Source of the DNA: Desmonostoc muscorum LEGE 12446 | Lineage (GTDB): Bacteria > Cyanobacteriota > Cyanobacteriia > Cyanobacteriales > Nostocaceae | Length of the DNA: 64,000 bases | Assembly (NCBI RefSeq): GCF_015207005.2 | Contig: NZ_JADEXS020000001.1 | Location: forward strand, 620,001-684,000 | Direction of reading: 5' to 3' | In this document: one piece after another, positions 17,981 through 27,492 of the stretch | Numbering within the stretch: the stretch's first letter is position 1 | How the letters are laid out: every line of letters begins with the position of its first letter | Translations under genes and position numbers: made by a program | Notes under the pieces: model-generated | The model's database searches: none | Told to the model about the DNA's origin: nothing | Seen by the model: only the letters and a program-made list of their open reading frames with translations

Positions 17981-19723
17981 ATGACTATGACACAAGCTCA
18001 GTTGCAAGAAACTGCCAATATCCCCGTCCTTGTTGACGAACCAGGGAGCAGAAAATGGCAGGACTTCTTTGGTTTTCAAACCGACCATAAGGTGATTGGG
18101 ATTCAATACCTAGTCACTTCGTTTATTTTCTATTGCATTGGTGGCGTGATGGCTGACTTGGTTCGCACAGAACTGCGAACCCCAGAAGTAGATTTTGTCA
18201 CGCCAGAAGTTTACAACAGTCTGTTCACGCTCCACGCCACGATCATGATTTTCTTGTGGATCGTGCCAGCAGGAGCCGGGTTTGCTAACTATCTAATTCC
18301 CCTGATGATTGGGGCTAAAGATATGGCATTTCCTCGGCTGAACGCTGTTGCCTTTTGGATGATTCCCCCTGCGGGTGTGTTGCTCATCGCCAGTTTAGTG
18401 GTTGGTGATGCGCCCGATGCAGGTTGGACTTCTTACCCTCCCCTGAGCTTGGTAACAGGTCAAGTGGGTGAAGGCATTTGGATTATGAGTGTCCTGCTGC
18501 TGGGTACGTCCTCAATTTTGGGGTCGATTAATTTCCTCGTCACACTGCTGAAGATGCGTATCCCCGGCATGGGTGTTCATCAAATGCCCTTGTTTTGTTG
18601 GGCGATGTTTGCCACTTCGGCGCTAGTTTTGGTATCGACTCCAGTATTAGCAGCAGGTCTGATTCTGCTTTCCTTTGACTTAATTGCTGGGACGACATTT
18701 TTTAACCCCACTGGTGGTGGCGACCCGGTAGTTTACCAACACATGTTCTGGTTTTACTCCCATCCAGCGGTTTATATCATGATTTTGCCCTTTTTTGGGG
18801 CAATTTCGGAAATTATCCCCATTCATTCCCGCAAACCGATTTTTGGTTATAAAGCGATCGCCTACTCATCTTTGGCTATCAGCTTTTTAGGGCTAATCGT
18901 CTGGGCACACCACATGTTTACCAGCGGTATCCCCGGTTGGTTGCGGATGTTCTTTATGATCACCACCATGATCATTGCCGTACCCACAGGAATTAAAATA
19001 TTCAGCTGGTTGGCAACCATGTGGGGCGGAAAAATTCAGCTCAACTCCGCCATGTTATTCGCCATTGGCTTTGTCGGTACCTTCGTAATCGGCGGCATCA
19101 GTGGCGTGATGTTGGCAGCAGTGCCCTTTGATATTCACGTCCACGACACCTATTTTGTAGTTGCACACTTGCACTATGTCCTCTTTGGTGGTAGCGTACT
19201 GGGAATTTTTGCTGCCATCTACCACTGGTTCCCGAAAATGACGGGACGGATGGTGAACGAATTTTGGGGTAAGGTTCATTTTGCCTTGACAATTATTGGT
19301 TTAAACATGACCTTCTTACCCATGCACAAGCTGGGATTAATGGGCATGAACCGCCGTATTGCTCAATATGACCCCAAATTTACTTTACTGAATGAAATCT
19401 GCACGTATGGTTCTTATATACTCGCAGTTTCGACATTCCCCTTCATTTTCAATGCCATTTGGAGTTGGTTGTACGGAGAGAAAGCTGGTAATAATCCCTG
19501 GAGGGCACTAACCTTAGAGTGGATGACTACCTCACCACCAGCGATCGAGAATTTCGATGGAACCCCAGTACTAGCTACAGGTCCCTACGACTACGGCTTG
19601 GAAAAGGCTAAAGAAGGTGTACCCCTATCTGACCCCAATCCAGTCTTGTCAGCTGGCCCCAACTCGGTATTAAGAGCAGAACCCGACCCAGCGTTTGCTG
19701 CTAATCCCGAAGATCGCCAATAA
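17981..19723 (+). CDS. coxA: Cytochrome c oxidase subunit I
   Basis: The 580-residue heme-copper oxidase catalytic subunit. It has about twelve membrane segments, LHATIMIFLW (heme-a ligand region), FWFYSHPAVYIMILPFFG (CuB His and cross-linked Tyr), AHHMFTSGIPGW and HVHDTYFVVAHLHYVLFGG (heme a and a3 ligands). All ligand motifs are intact, so it should be active in thylakoid or plasma-membrane respiration. The C-terminus has a hydrophilic extension rich in Pro and Asn. Confidence 0.96.
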   Translation: MTMTQAQLQETANIPVLVDEPGSRKWQDFFGFQTDHKVIGIQYLVTSFIFYCIGGVMADLVRTELRTPEVDFVTPEVYNSLFTLHATIMIFLWIVPAGAGFANYLIPLMIGAKDMAFPRLNAVAFWMIPPAGVLLIASLVVGDAPDAGWTSYPPLSLVTGQVGEGIWIMSVLLLGTSSILGSINFLVTLLKMRIPGMGVHQMPLFCWAMFATSALVLVSTPVLAAGLILLSFDLIAGTTFFNPTGGGDPVVYQHMFWFYSHPAVYIMILPFFGAISEIIPIHSRKPIFGYKAIAYSSLAISFLGLIVWAHHMFTSGIPGWLRMFFMITTMIIAVPTGIKIFSWLATMWGGKIQLNSAMLFAIGFVGTFVIGGISGVMLAAVPFDIHVHDTYFVVAHLHYVLFGGSVLGIFAAIYHWFPKMTGRMVNEFWGKVHFALTIIGLNMTFLPMHKLGLMGMNRRIAQYDPKFTLLNEICTYGSYILAVSTFPFIFNAIWSWLYGEKAGNNPWRALTLEWMTTSPPAIENFDGTPVLATGPYDYGLEKAKEGVPLSDPNPVLSAGPNSVLRAEPDPAFAANPEDRQ

Positions 19724-19859
19724 AGTTAGGAGTTATGAGTTATGAGTGATGAGTTATGACTTGAGTAAAGTTGTTAGTTCAAAATTTCTAACTCCTAACT
19801 CCTAACTCCTAACTCCTAACTCCCCACTCCCCATTCCCCACCTACATTTATCAAGATTC
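19724..19859 (+). repeat. Short tandem repeats between coxA and coxC
   Basis: Repeats of GAGTTAT-type and then CTAACTC units (about 19735-19825), again of the heptamer class. No gene. Confidence 0.6.
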
Positions 19860-20486
19860 ATGCAAAGTCAGACAATTGACCCAGCTAAAACTGAACTGAA
19901 TCATCACCACGCAGCAGAAGCAACAGTTGGTCATCATGAAGAACACCCAGATCATCGCTTGTTTGGGCTGTTTGTCTTCCTGATTGCTGAAGGGATGATT
20001 TTTATGGGGCTGTTCGGAGCCTACTTGGCTTTCCGTGCTACCTTACCTGTTTGGCCTCCAGCAGGTACCCCAGAATTAGAACTATTGCTACCCGGAGTTA
20101 ATACCATCAATCTAATTTCTAGTAGTTTTGTCATGCACAATGCTGACACTGCTATCAAAAAGAATGATACGCGGGGTGCGCGGATTTGGTTAGCAATTAC
20201 CGCTGCAATGGGTGCTATTTTCTTGGCAGGACAAGTATATGAATATACTCATTTAGAATTTGGTTTAACTACCAATTTATTTGCCAGTGCATTTTATGTT
20301 TTGACTGGTTTTCACGGGCTACACGTTACCATCGGCGTTTTAGCCATTGTTGCCGTGTTGTGGCGATCGCGCGTTAAAGGTCATTACAGTAGCGAAAAAC
20401 ACTTTGGCATTGAAGCCGCTGAAATTTACTGGCACTTTGTTGATGTGATTTGGATTATTTTGTTCGGATTACTGTATTTACTGTGA
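19860..20486 (+). CDS. coxC: Cytochrome c oxidase subunit III
   Basis: A 208-residue membrane protein of the CoxC/CtaE family with five hydrophobic segments. It has DHRLFGLFVFLIAEGMIFMGLFGAYLAFR, VINTINLISSSF-type helix and TGFHGLHVTIGV, ending FGIEAAEIYWHFVDVIWIILF. It completes the coxBAC unit. A terminator-like hairpin follows. Confidence 0.94.
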   Translation: MQSQTIDPAKTELNHHHAAEATVGHHEEHPDHRLFGLFVFLIAEGMIFMGLFGAYLAFRATLPVWPPAGTPELELLLPGVNTINLISSSFVMHNADTAIKKNDTRGARIWLAITAAMGAIFLAGQVYEYTHLEFGLTTNLFASAFYVLTGFHGLHVTIGVLAIVAVLWRSRVKGHYSSEKHFGIEAAEIYWHFVDVIWIILFGLLYLL

Positions 20487-20528
20487 GTATTAATTATTAG
20501 TTGTTCACTCCACGCGAACAACTTGATC

Positions 20529-20555
20529 AGCTCCCTTTGGGGGGCTTTTTTATTT
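20529..20555 (+). terminator. Intrinsic terminator after coxBAC
   Basis: AGCTCCC pairs with GGGGGCT around a short TTTGG loop and is followed by TTTTTTATTTTG. It is a GC-rich stem with a T tract about 45 nt after the coxC stop. Confidence 0.65.
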
Positions 20556-21120
20556 TGATAGCTCACCCAAACATTAAGTTTTAATTGCTTCGAGTCTTGT
20601 ATTTACTTTATCTCTCAAAGCTTGTATAATTTTTGTTTATTTCTCGGTTAAAACTTCAATTTCAAGCTAAAAGTCATCTAAAAGACCTAAGCAGTAATTT
20701 AAATCACCATACTATCCTATTTGGCTACTAGCATCATAAAAATTCCACTTTCCATAGGCAGGAAATTAATTAGTATTCCTTGATACATTTTTTAAATTAC
20801 GGATCTTTTATTTAAGAAATCTAGTTTCAAGTCACTGACTAGGCTGGTGAAGTTTGAAAAATATTTCAAGCCTACCATCATATGAAGCAGGGAAAAATTT
20901 ATTTTAACTAAGGTTATTTTTTGCTAAAATTAGTCAATAAGTCTTTGTAATGTTAAATAAACAATAATTTAAGCGGCAAACCATAAAACTGCCCTAAAGT
21001 ATATGAACTCTGGGAAGATGATTGCCTCAAAACTAAAAAATCAAGCGGTAAATATTCATCGTATTACCCAAGCTCCGACAAGCTCTGAATGGTCAGCAAT
21101 TAGCAGATAGTATACGCCAC
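20556..21120. other. AT-rich gene-free region
   Basis: About 565 nt with no open frame that looks coding and no clear repeat. It separates coxBAC from the kinase gene and presumably contains the kinase promoter. Confidence 0.5.
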
Positions 21121-22401
21121 ATGAGCCAGAATCCTCTCATCAGAAAAACATTCAGGAGTAGCTTTGAGACTGTTAAAGTGTTGGGAAGCCCAGAATCTGG
21201 CGGAAATTACTCGCTAGCAAGTGCAATACGTACAACTACAATACGTAACAGATATCAACATTCTCTTGTCAGAAAAACACTTAGGAATCGCTTTGAGATT
21301 CTCAAACAGTTGGGAAGCGGAGGATCTGGCGATACCTATTTAGCTGTAGACCTAGATTTACCAGGGCGACCGCATTGTGTTGTCAAACATTTCCACCCAA
21401 AAGATCCTAATCCTACTGTTGGTGCGATCGCTAAAAAATTATTTGCTCGAGAAGCAGAAGTTTTATATCAGCTAGGCAATGACCACGAGCAAATTCCGAG
21501 ACTGTTTGCCCATTTTGATGAAGATGGTGATTTCTATTTAGTCCAAGAATATATTGACGGTCATCCTTTGACTCAAGAAATTATCCCAGGTCAACGTTTG
21601 AGCCAAAATGCAGTCTTGAATTTATTAACAGACATCTTAGAAGTGTTAGTCTTCGTGCATGAACATAACATCATTCACCGAGATATTAAGCCCCAAAATT
21701 TAATGCGGCGGCACTCCGATGGCAAGATTGTGTTAATCGACTTTGGGAGTATTAAAAAAATTGGTGCTTTAGGAGCTGGCTTAACGGTTGTAGTCGGAAC
21801 TCCTGGTTATATGCCAAGCGAACAGGCTAAAGGAAAACCAAAGCTTTCCAGCGATATCTATGCAGTAGGTATGATTGGCATTCAAGCTCTCACAGGCTTA
21901 ATGCCTGACCAATTACAAGAAGATCCCAATAGCGGAGAACTTATCTGGCGTCATCACGCGCAGGTAAGCGACGGTTTCGCAGATATTTTAGACAGAATGG
22001 TTTGCGATCGCCATAGTCAGCGTTACCAATCTGCCGCAGAAGCTCTGCAAGCGCTTGATTCTGATTTGCCCCAATTAGAGTCATCACAATCTGGTCGTCT
22101 AAAGCAAAATAGTCTCGATAGCTATTTCCTAGCTTATAGAAATTTTATTTTGTTACTGGGGATCGGACTTGGTGCTAGCACTAGTTTGATAGTAATTATT
22201 GTAATCTATACATTTCTTAATACAAGTACATCCCTCCCATACCAACCTACTCAATTAAAAAATATCATCCAAAAATTTATTCATGAGTCACGTTTAACTA
22301 ATATTAATACCTTAACCGCCCAAAGAGGAGTTGATAAAAGCAATTGCACCATTGCAAATACTACCCAGCAAATTAAATTTAACCACATTACAACCAGTTA
22401 A
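21121..22401 (+). CDS. Membrane-anchored Ser/Thr protein kinase with duplicated N-terminus
   Basis: The 426-residue Hanks-type kinase has glycine loop GSGGSGDTY at 65-73, K89 (VVKHF), HRDIKPQN at 186-193 and DFG at 207-209. The catalytic set is complete. A single membrane helix (about 341-365, LLLGIGLGASTSLIVIIVIY) leaves a short C-terminal tail of about 60 residues outside. Residues about 6-31 repeat residues about 49-74 (LIRKTFRSSFETVKVLGS versus LVRKTLRNRFEILKQLGS) with an exact 129-nt offset. This is an in-frame duplication that adds a second, degenerate glycine loop. No cognate phosphatase is adjacent. Confidence 0.88.
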   Translation: MSQNPLIRKTFRSSFETVKVLGSPESGGNYSLASAIRTTTIRNRYQHSLVRKTLRNRFEILKQLGSGGSGDTYLAVDLDLPGRPHCVVKHFHPKDPNPTVGAIAKKLFAREAEVLYQLGNDHEQIPRLFAHFDEDGDFYLVQEYIDGHPLTQEIIPGQRLSQNAVLNLLTDILEVLVFVHEHNIIHRDIKPQNLMRRHSDGKIVLIDFGSIKKIGALGAGLTVVVGTPGYMPSEQAKGKPKLSSDIYAVGMIGIQALTGLMPDQLQEDPNSGELIWRHHAQVSDGFADILDRMVCDRHSQRYQSAAEALQALDSDLPQLESSQSGRLKQNSLDSYFLAYRNFILLLGIGLGASTSLIVIIVIYTFLNTSTSLPYQPTQLKNIIQKFIHESRLTNINTLTAQRGVDKSNCTIANTTQQIKFNHITTS

Positions 22402-22818
22402 TCATCTAACTAAGGCTAGGCAAATAAAGGTAACTGACGGGAATGATGATTTGTCATTTGTCCTTCATAATTTATAAGGGTTTTAGGCATATTTACGTTT
22501 TTTAATATAGTTTGGTTTATTCCTGCACACTTAGTTATTTGGAAGATGTTTGATAAGTAGTAGTTGATGTATAAAAGCTTTAAATCGTCCTAAATCCTCC
22601 TTAAGAAAGACGACTTTGATTAGGTTATTCCCACCTTGGAAGGACTTAGTTGAGAAGATACTAGTATATAAGATGTCAGACTTACAGTAATTAAAAAACT
22701 GGGTATTAAGTGGCTGATTCAAGCTTTACTTAAAACTTAAAATATCGAGACATTTTTATAGTGTAAATACTGATAAATTCCTGTAATATGAATACAATCA
22801 ATAAAAAAAATTAAAGAT
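22402..22818. other. Gene-free region
   Basis: About 417 nt, AT-rich, with no convincing open frame or repeat. It probably carries the promoter of the PstS-like gene. Confidence 0.45.
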
Positions 22819-23898
22819 ATGGACAATACAAACCAAAAAAAAGCTTTAATTAACGGTGAAATTGCCCTCTTTCTTAGAGGTTTGATTATTGGTAAAGTAC
22901 TGACACTGATGGTTATTGGCGGATTGCTTTGGTGGTTACTCAAGCCAAACTTACTATCCCGTGGCAGTGCTGACTCTTACTCTTCTAATCAAAGTTTAAA
23001 GATTCCTTCTAGTGGGGGATCTACTTTTGAGACAATTACCGATGTCCCCACAGGCTCATTTAACTACGGTGGTAGTACAGCTTGGGCATCTATCCGGCAA
23101 TTGGTAGATTCTCAGATCCAAAGCGATCGCCCTGAACTACAATTACGCTATGTAGACCCTGCTAAGAATAGCCCTGGTTCTAGCTCAGGTATTCAGATGT
23201 TGCTTGATGGACAACTAGACTTTGCTCAGTCTTCCCGTCCCCTCACAGATGAAGAAAAAGCAATTGCAACACAACGAGGCTTCACCCTTGAGCAACGTCA
23301 GGTAGGTATTGATGGAATAGCAGTGGTGGTCAATCCATCACTGAAAGTACCTGGTTTAACTGTTGACCAATTGCAGCAGATTTATTCCGGGCAAATTACT
23401 AACTGGGAGCAAGTAGGCGGGCCAAATCTGCCCATTACACCTTTATCCCAACGACCAGAAAACGCAGATACAGTAATATTCTCTAGCAATAACAACTCGA
23501 AGGGGCAAGCATCTAGCTCCAATGTACAGTATGTCTACTCGACTACAGATGCAGTGCGCCAACTCAGCAAAACCCCTGGTGGCGTGTATTACGCCTCTGC
23601 TCGTTCAGTGATACCTCAGTGTAGTGTGAAGGCTTTGCCATTGGGCCGCACTTCTGGTGAGTTAATTCCCCCCTACCGTGAACCTCTGGTGTCACCGGAA
23701 AATTGCTTACGTCAGCGTAATCAAGTAAATACTGAGGCTATTAGAAATGGTAGCTATCCAATTACCGCTGAAATGTTTGTGATTATTAAGCAGAATAAAG
23801 GGCGAGAACAGCAAATAGGGGATACCTACGCCAAACTTTTATTAACTGAACAGGGACAACAAGCAATTGAGCAAGCTGGTTTCGTTGGGGTTCAGTAA
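22819..23898 (+). CDS. PstS-like phosphate-binding protein, membrane anchored
   Basis: The protein has 359 residues. An N-terminal membrane segment (LTLMVIGGLLWWLLKP, about 32-47) precedes a periplasmic-binding-protein fold of the PstS type: GSFNYGGSTAWASIRQLV, SSGIQMLLDGQLDFAQSSRPL, GIDGIAVVVNPSL, LTVDQLQQIYSGQITNW and GGVYYASA. No Pst permease or ATPase genes are adjacent. It may act as a phosphate scavenger or a sensor with the upstream kinase; both roles are inference. Confidence 0.82.
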   Translation: MDNTNQKKALINGEIALFLRGLIIGKVLTLMVIGGLLWWLLKPNLLSRGSADSYSSNQSLKIPSSGGSTFETITDVPTGSFNYGGSTAWASIRQLVDSQIQSDRPELQLRYVDPAKNSPGSSSGIQMLLDGQLDFAQSSRPLTDEEKAIATQRGFTLEQRQVGIDGIAVVVNPSLKVPGLTVDQLQQIYSGQITNWEQVGGPNLPITPLSQRPENADTVIFSSNNNSKGQASSSNVQYVYSTTDAVRQLSKTPGGVYYASARSVIPQCSVKALPLGRTSGELIPPYREPLVSPENCLRQRNQVNTEAIRNGSYPITAEMFVIIKQNKGREQQIGDTYAKLLLTEQGQQAIEQAGFVGVQ

Positions 23899-23921
23899 TT
23901 TTCAGCTAAATAGACCACGCG

Positions 23922-23949
23922 GTAGGGGCGCAAAGCCTTGCGCCCCTAC
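23922..23949. repeat. Perfect 12-bp hairpin after the PstS-like gene
   Basis: GTAGGGGCGCAA pairs with TTGCGCCCCTAC around AGCC. There is no T tract, so it is more likely an interspersed palindromic repeat than a terminator. Related GTAGGGGCGCA sequence occurs near 521. Confidence 0.55.
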
Positions 23950-23969
23950 GACAGATGTGGTGCAAATAG

Positions 23970-24203
23970 ATGAAAACTGCTGTAACTGAACCGTATTGGA
24001 TTATGGACAATTGCGCTCGCTATAAAAAAGTAGAAAGAGTGAATGATGTTCCTTGGTTTATGATTGCAGTTATTTATCAACTCGAAGCTAGTGGTAATTT
24101 CAATACACGCGAAATCCAATATTCACTCCACAGCATAAGAGGTAAATTGGCGCTTAAAAGGAGAATGAAACCCAATGACGATATCAGAACGGGGTACACC
24201 TAA
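23970..24203 (+). pseudogene. Fragment resembling a lysozyme-like protein
   Basis: The first about 46 codons read YWIMDNCARYKKVERV and then VPWFMIAVIYQLEASGNFNT. This resembles the start of a lysozyme-like domain (VPWxxIAVIHxLE with a catalytic-type Glu) known from phage and cyanobacterial proteins. After NFNT the similarity stops and the frame runs into the 3' end of xisI on the other strand. I read it as a truncated relic rather than an intact gene. Confidence 0.35.
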
Positions 24204-24458
24204 CTCAACCAATCGTTCAGCAACAGACTCTTCTGTACCGTTATACTGAATCCATATTTTCCCATTTTGAATATCAAAATGCATAACCGGGCCAAACACT
24301 CGCTTATCTCCTTGCCAGCCAACGTAAGCTAATTGATAATGATCGTTTTCGCTATCAATAATTAGTTGGGAATTGACTGTATCGGTGTTATTTGTAATTT
24401 GTGCATGTTCTGTCAATATTTGTTTTATTAGTTGTCGATAATGTTTTATCTTATCCAT
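24123..24458 (-). CDS. xisI: XisI family protein
   Basis: A 111-residue protein matching XisI: MDKIKHYRQLIKQILTEHA, YQLAYVGWQGDKRVFGPVMH, KIWIQYNGTE, VAERLVELGVPRSDIVIGF. In Anabaena XisI and XisH are required for excision of the fdxN element during heterocyst differentiation; many genomes carry extra pairs of unknown role. The start overlaps the end of the xisH frame (ATG inside the last codons). Full length and intact. Confidence 0.9.
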   Translation of the reverse strand: MDKIKHYRQLIKQILTEHAQITNNTDTVNSQLIIDSENDHYQLAYVGWQGDKRVFGPVMHFDIQNGKIWIQYNGTEESVAERLVELGVPRSDIVIGFHSPFKRQFTSYAVE

Positions 24459-24862
24459 TGCCTAATCTCCTCCTGTTTAGGATCGTATACTATTAACTTA
24501 ACTTGGTAACGTTGAAGGGCACGTTGGACGAAGGGGAGTTGAAAAAAATCTTGATGAGTTTCGCTAGGGACAGCTAAGTATACGATTCTGTCTGCTTATT
24601 GTTCTTCTAAAGCTTGGCAGTAATTGAGATATTGTCCGAGTGCAGTATGAAATTCACTGATATCTGAATCTGCAATAAAACTCTTAATTCCAACAGCTAT
24701 TTTCTCTGTATTACGTTCTGCGGCGATCGCATTTTCAGCCGCTAAATCTATTTGTAGTTTAATTGCTTCACTAATGCGAATTGTAAAAGGATCGTGAGTA
24801 ATTATCCAACCATCTTTAATTAACGCTTTTTTTAGCTGTTGATGGAAAACATCTTTAGCCAT
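24446..24862 (-). pseudogene. xisH: XisH family gene with one in-frame stop
   Basis: The frame starts MAKDVFHQQLKKALIKDGW and continues HDPFTIRISEAIKLQIDLAAE and EKIAVGIKSF, an endonuclease-like XisH core (D, ExK-type residues). At 24596-24598 a TAA interrupts it after ALEEQ. The same frame then continues as ADRIVYLAVPSETHQDFF, RYQVKLIVYDP and EEIRQWIR to 24446. An uninterrupted protein would have 138 residues, the usual XisH length. Either an 88-residue truncated protein is made or the gene is dead. Confidence 0.82.
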
Positions 24863-24964
24863 TTTGCTGTCTCTAAATCAGAGTTTCAAAATGAAAATAT
24901 CCCATTCTTTTATGATATCTTAGGTAAAATTCACAAGACTTTGATATCCAAGCTTCATCAGATG

Positions 24965-26038
24965 TTACTTACGTTTGACTGGAATTCCCCAAATCTTGAC
25001 TTTTTGATCGAATCCACCACTGGCTAATATTTGCCCATTTGGACTAAAAGCGATCGCACTTACCCAATCGGTATTTCCAGTCAATGTATTTATTAACTCA
25101 CCTGAAGTTATATTCCACAACTTAATGCCATCTCTGCCGGCACTAGCAAGGGTTTCTCCGTCCGGGTTAATGGCGATCGCATTTACCCAATTATTATGTC
25201 CTGTAAGGGTGCGGAGTAATTCTCCTGTATTCACATTCCACACTTTAACGGTGCGATCGCGGCTAGCACTAACTAATGTTTGTCCGTCCGGTGTAAAGCT
25301 AACGGCAGTAACAGAATTAGTATGAGCTACTGATTCACTAATTAATTTACCACTACTCAGGCTCCACAGCTTAATTACACCTTTATTGTCGCCACTAGCC
25401 AAGGTTTGCCCATCAGGACTAATAGCTACGGTATAAATTAAATTGTTAAAGCGTACTAAAGTACCGAGTGGGCGCTGCTGTAACAAATCCCACAAGCGGA
25501 TTCCATCTAAAGCGCCACTAATTAAAACTTTACTGTCAGGAGATACCGCTAAAGATAATACGTTACTGGTATGTCCTACAAAAGAGCGGCTAAAGCTAAA
25601 TTTAAAATTTTTCACATTCCAGAGGTTAATCGTGTTGTCACTACTACAACTGACGAGGGTTCGACCATCTGGCGAAATTATTAAAGATTCTACGGCGGTT
25701 TTGTGTGCTTTGTTAATATCCCCTAATTTTTTGCCGTTGGCTGGATTCCAAAGGCGAATTATACCCTCGTTTTCTGCGCCTCCACTAAGAAGAATTCTGC
25801 TATCTGGAGTGAACGCCAGGGATTTAACGGTTCCGTTATGTCCTTTGAGGCTGTAAAGTAGCTGAAAATTCGCAAAATTATTTGTAGTTTCGGAGTTTGG
25901 TGCAAATTCAATAGCAGCATCAGCCTGACGAATATAAAACCCTTCCCAAGTGGTTACTGGAAGGGCAACAGCTGCCATAAAAGCCAAGATAATATACCGA
26001 CGCCAGAAATTACCCCCACCTCTTCCCTCACTCCTCAC
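24965..26038 (-). CDS. WD40-repeat protein with N-terminal membrane segment
   Basis: The protein has 357 residues. The N-terminus has a single hydrophobic segment (YIILAFMAAVALPVTTW). Residues about 60-355 form seven WD40 repeats, each with the pattern SPDGxxLxSxSxDxxIKLW (for example SPDGRTLVSCSSDNTINLW and TPDGQTLVSASRDRTVKVW). It would fold as one seven-bladed propeller, probably exported or facing the periplasm. Such propellers mediate protein interactions; no partner is evident. Confidence 0.88.
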   Translation of the reverse strand: MRSEGRGGGNFWRRYIILAFMAAVALPVTTWEGFYIRQADAAIEFAPNSETTNNFANFQLLYSLKGHNGTVKSLAFTPDSRILLSGGAENEGIIRLWNPANGKKLGDINKAHKTAVESLIISPDGRTLVSCSSDNTINLWNVKNFKFSFSRSFVGHTSNVLSLAVSPDSKVLISGALDGIRLWDLLQQRPLGTLVRFNNLIYTVAISPDGQTLASGDNKGVIKLWSLSSGKLISESVAHTNSVTAVSFTPDGQTLVSASRDRTVKVWNVNTGELLRTLTGHNNWVNAIAINPDGETLASAGRDGIKLWNITSGELINTLTGNTDWVSAIAFSPNGQILASGGFDQKVKIWGIPVKRK

Positions 26039-26145
26039 TATTTTTCCTCACTTTTTGATTAGGTATAAAAAAACATATGGAAATAAATTTTGTAGAGTTA
26101 TGAATTATCACTCATAACTCCTAATAGACGCGATGAATCGCGTCT

Positions 26146-26442
26146 CTACAGAGGTGGTTTTTTCTTAGAAACGCTTAGCATTGGTAAAGGCGGACTAGAA
26201 GAACGAGAGGGCAAGTAATGTTGTACTACAGGCTCCTCTGGTAAAGGACGACGCTGTTGGATACGCCACAATTTCAAGCCTAGTGCTATCCCTGCCGTTC
26301 CCAAACCAAAAGCAAACAACGACCAGCTATCATCCAATCCGCCAATCAGGGCATCTACCAGTCCCATCGTAATCAATATAGTGATTAGTGGTTCTTTTCG
26401 GTAGGTTGACTTCAAAAAACGAGGTAATACAGCGTTCATCAC
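26146..26442 (-). CDS. Small membrane protein of unknown function
   Basis: 98 residues with two hydrophobic segments (about 18-37 and 40-57) and a basic, Pro/Ser-rich tail. ATG 26442 (MMNAVLPRFL) has no strong ribosome-binding site. I recognise similar small cyanobacterial proteins but no function. Confidence 0.55.
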   Translation of the reverse strand: MMNAVLPRFLKSTYRKEPLITILITMGLVDALIGGLDDSWSLFAFGLGTAGIALGLKLWRIQQRRPLPEEPVVQHYLPSRSSSPPLPMLSVSKKKPPL

Positions 26443-26803
26443 AGCTTGATTGGTTCCAGTTTACCTTTTGTGTATATTTACCAAGAATACCTCACCCATA
26501 TTTTGCCTTTTTCATGAAAGGCATAAACTAATTTAATATGACTTTCTTGAGTAGGGGAGGAAGTCTACTCATTAACCTTCTTACATGTGCTAGTTGCAAG
26601 TTGCGGATATTTCAGTCAGTAATAGGTATTTGGATTCCTCTGTTGGTTACATTCTACGGCAACAATTTACGAATAAATCTAATTAAAGTGTTGAGGGCGA
26701 AGTACTTGGCTATCAATATATTAAAGTCAAAACCAACTGGTTGTTCCAGCTGGTTGAAACTCTCCTAAATACTAGCTTACAATTTGTGTGCTTGTTGGTG
26801 GCA
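26443..26803. other. Gene-free region between small membrane protein and hli
   Basis: About 360 nt. An open frame at 26538-26768 has no recognisable features and poor codon use, so I do not call it. No repeats stand out. Confidence 0.4.
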
Positions 26804-26974
26804 CTACTTCAGACCCAGCCATGATAGCACCCCTTGATTGGTGACGTATTCAATCACCAACATCAAGCCAAAGCCAATCATTGCAGCTCGACCATTCAAG
26901 CGCTCAGCATATTCGTTAAAGCCAAACTTAGGCTGGTCTAGTTTAGGTGTAATTGTCGGTTGTGGTTGTGTCAT
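26804..26974 (-). CDS. hli: High-light-inducible protein (HLIP/Scp)
   Basis: A 56-residue gene. The translation ends a Pro-rich N-terminus with FGFNEYAERLNGRAAMIGF, then LMLVIEYVTNQGVLSWLGL. The ExxNGRAAMIGF signature is the one-helix chlorophyll-binding motif of Hli proteins, which bind chlorophyll and carotenoid and protect photosystem assembly under light stress. It is a single gene; its promoter lies in the region to its right. Confidence 0.9.
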   Translation of the reverse strand: MTQPQPTITPKLDQPKFGFNEYAERLNGRAAMIGFGLMLVIEYVTNQGVLSWLGLK

Positions 26975-27492
26975 TTTTTAGAAACCTCTTTTCGGCAAAC
27001 GGGACTTAATATTGGACTGTGTGGTATTGGTCAGGCAAGGGGTAATATCATGTCCGGTTTTATCACTAAGACTGATGCGGGGACACGGGGACACGGGGAC
27101 ACGGGTACGCACAGAGATTTTAACGATAAGTGATTAAACGGAGTTGATATAAAGCTAAAGGAATTAATTTCTTTTTTTCCTTAACCTTTGGCCTGTTTTG
27201 GGAGATGATGAGCGATCGCAGTGCTTGAATACCAAGATGACTTGAGCAATTCAGCCACAGCTTCCTAAAAGGGAGCCATACAACCGCCTTTTTAATAAAT
27301 TGTTACTATTCTTTATATATTGTATAAATACTTGGGCAATAGTCAAGGGTAAGAGTTTACAGCTATTCAGATTAAATTGACAGGCTCAAGATTGAGAATA
27401 GCTACTTCTAATACAGCTATCCGCAATAGTTCAGTAGCAAGCTTGAGATTGGCAGGCTACAGTTAAACAAAAAAAATTATCTGAGGCGATAT
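26975..27492. other. Intergenic region between hli and ald
   Basis: About 518 nt between divergent genes, so it holds both promoters. A tandem repeat of ACACGGGG units lies at about 27080-27107. No coding frame. Confidence 0.5.

Noticed and set aside
26538..26768. 76-codon frame upstream of hli
   Set aside because: AT-rich, no motif and it would lie within the promoter region.
27080..27107. ACACGGGG repeat as a regulatory element
   Set aside because: Short simple repeat of the type found in many gaps; no other support.
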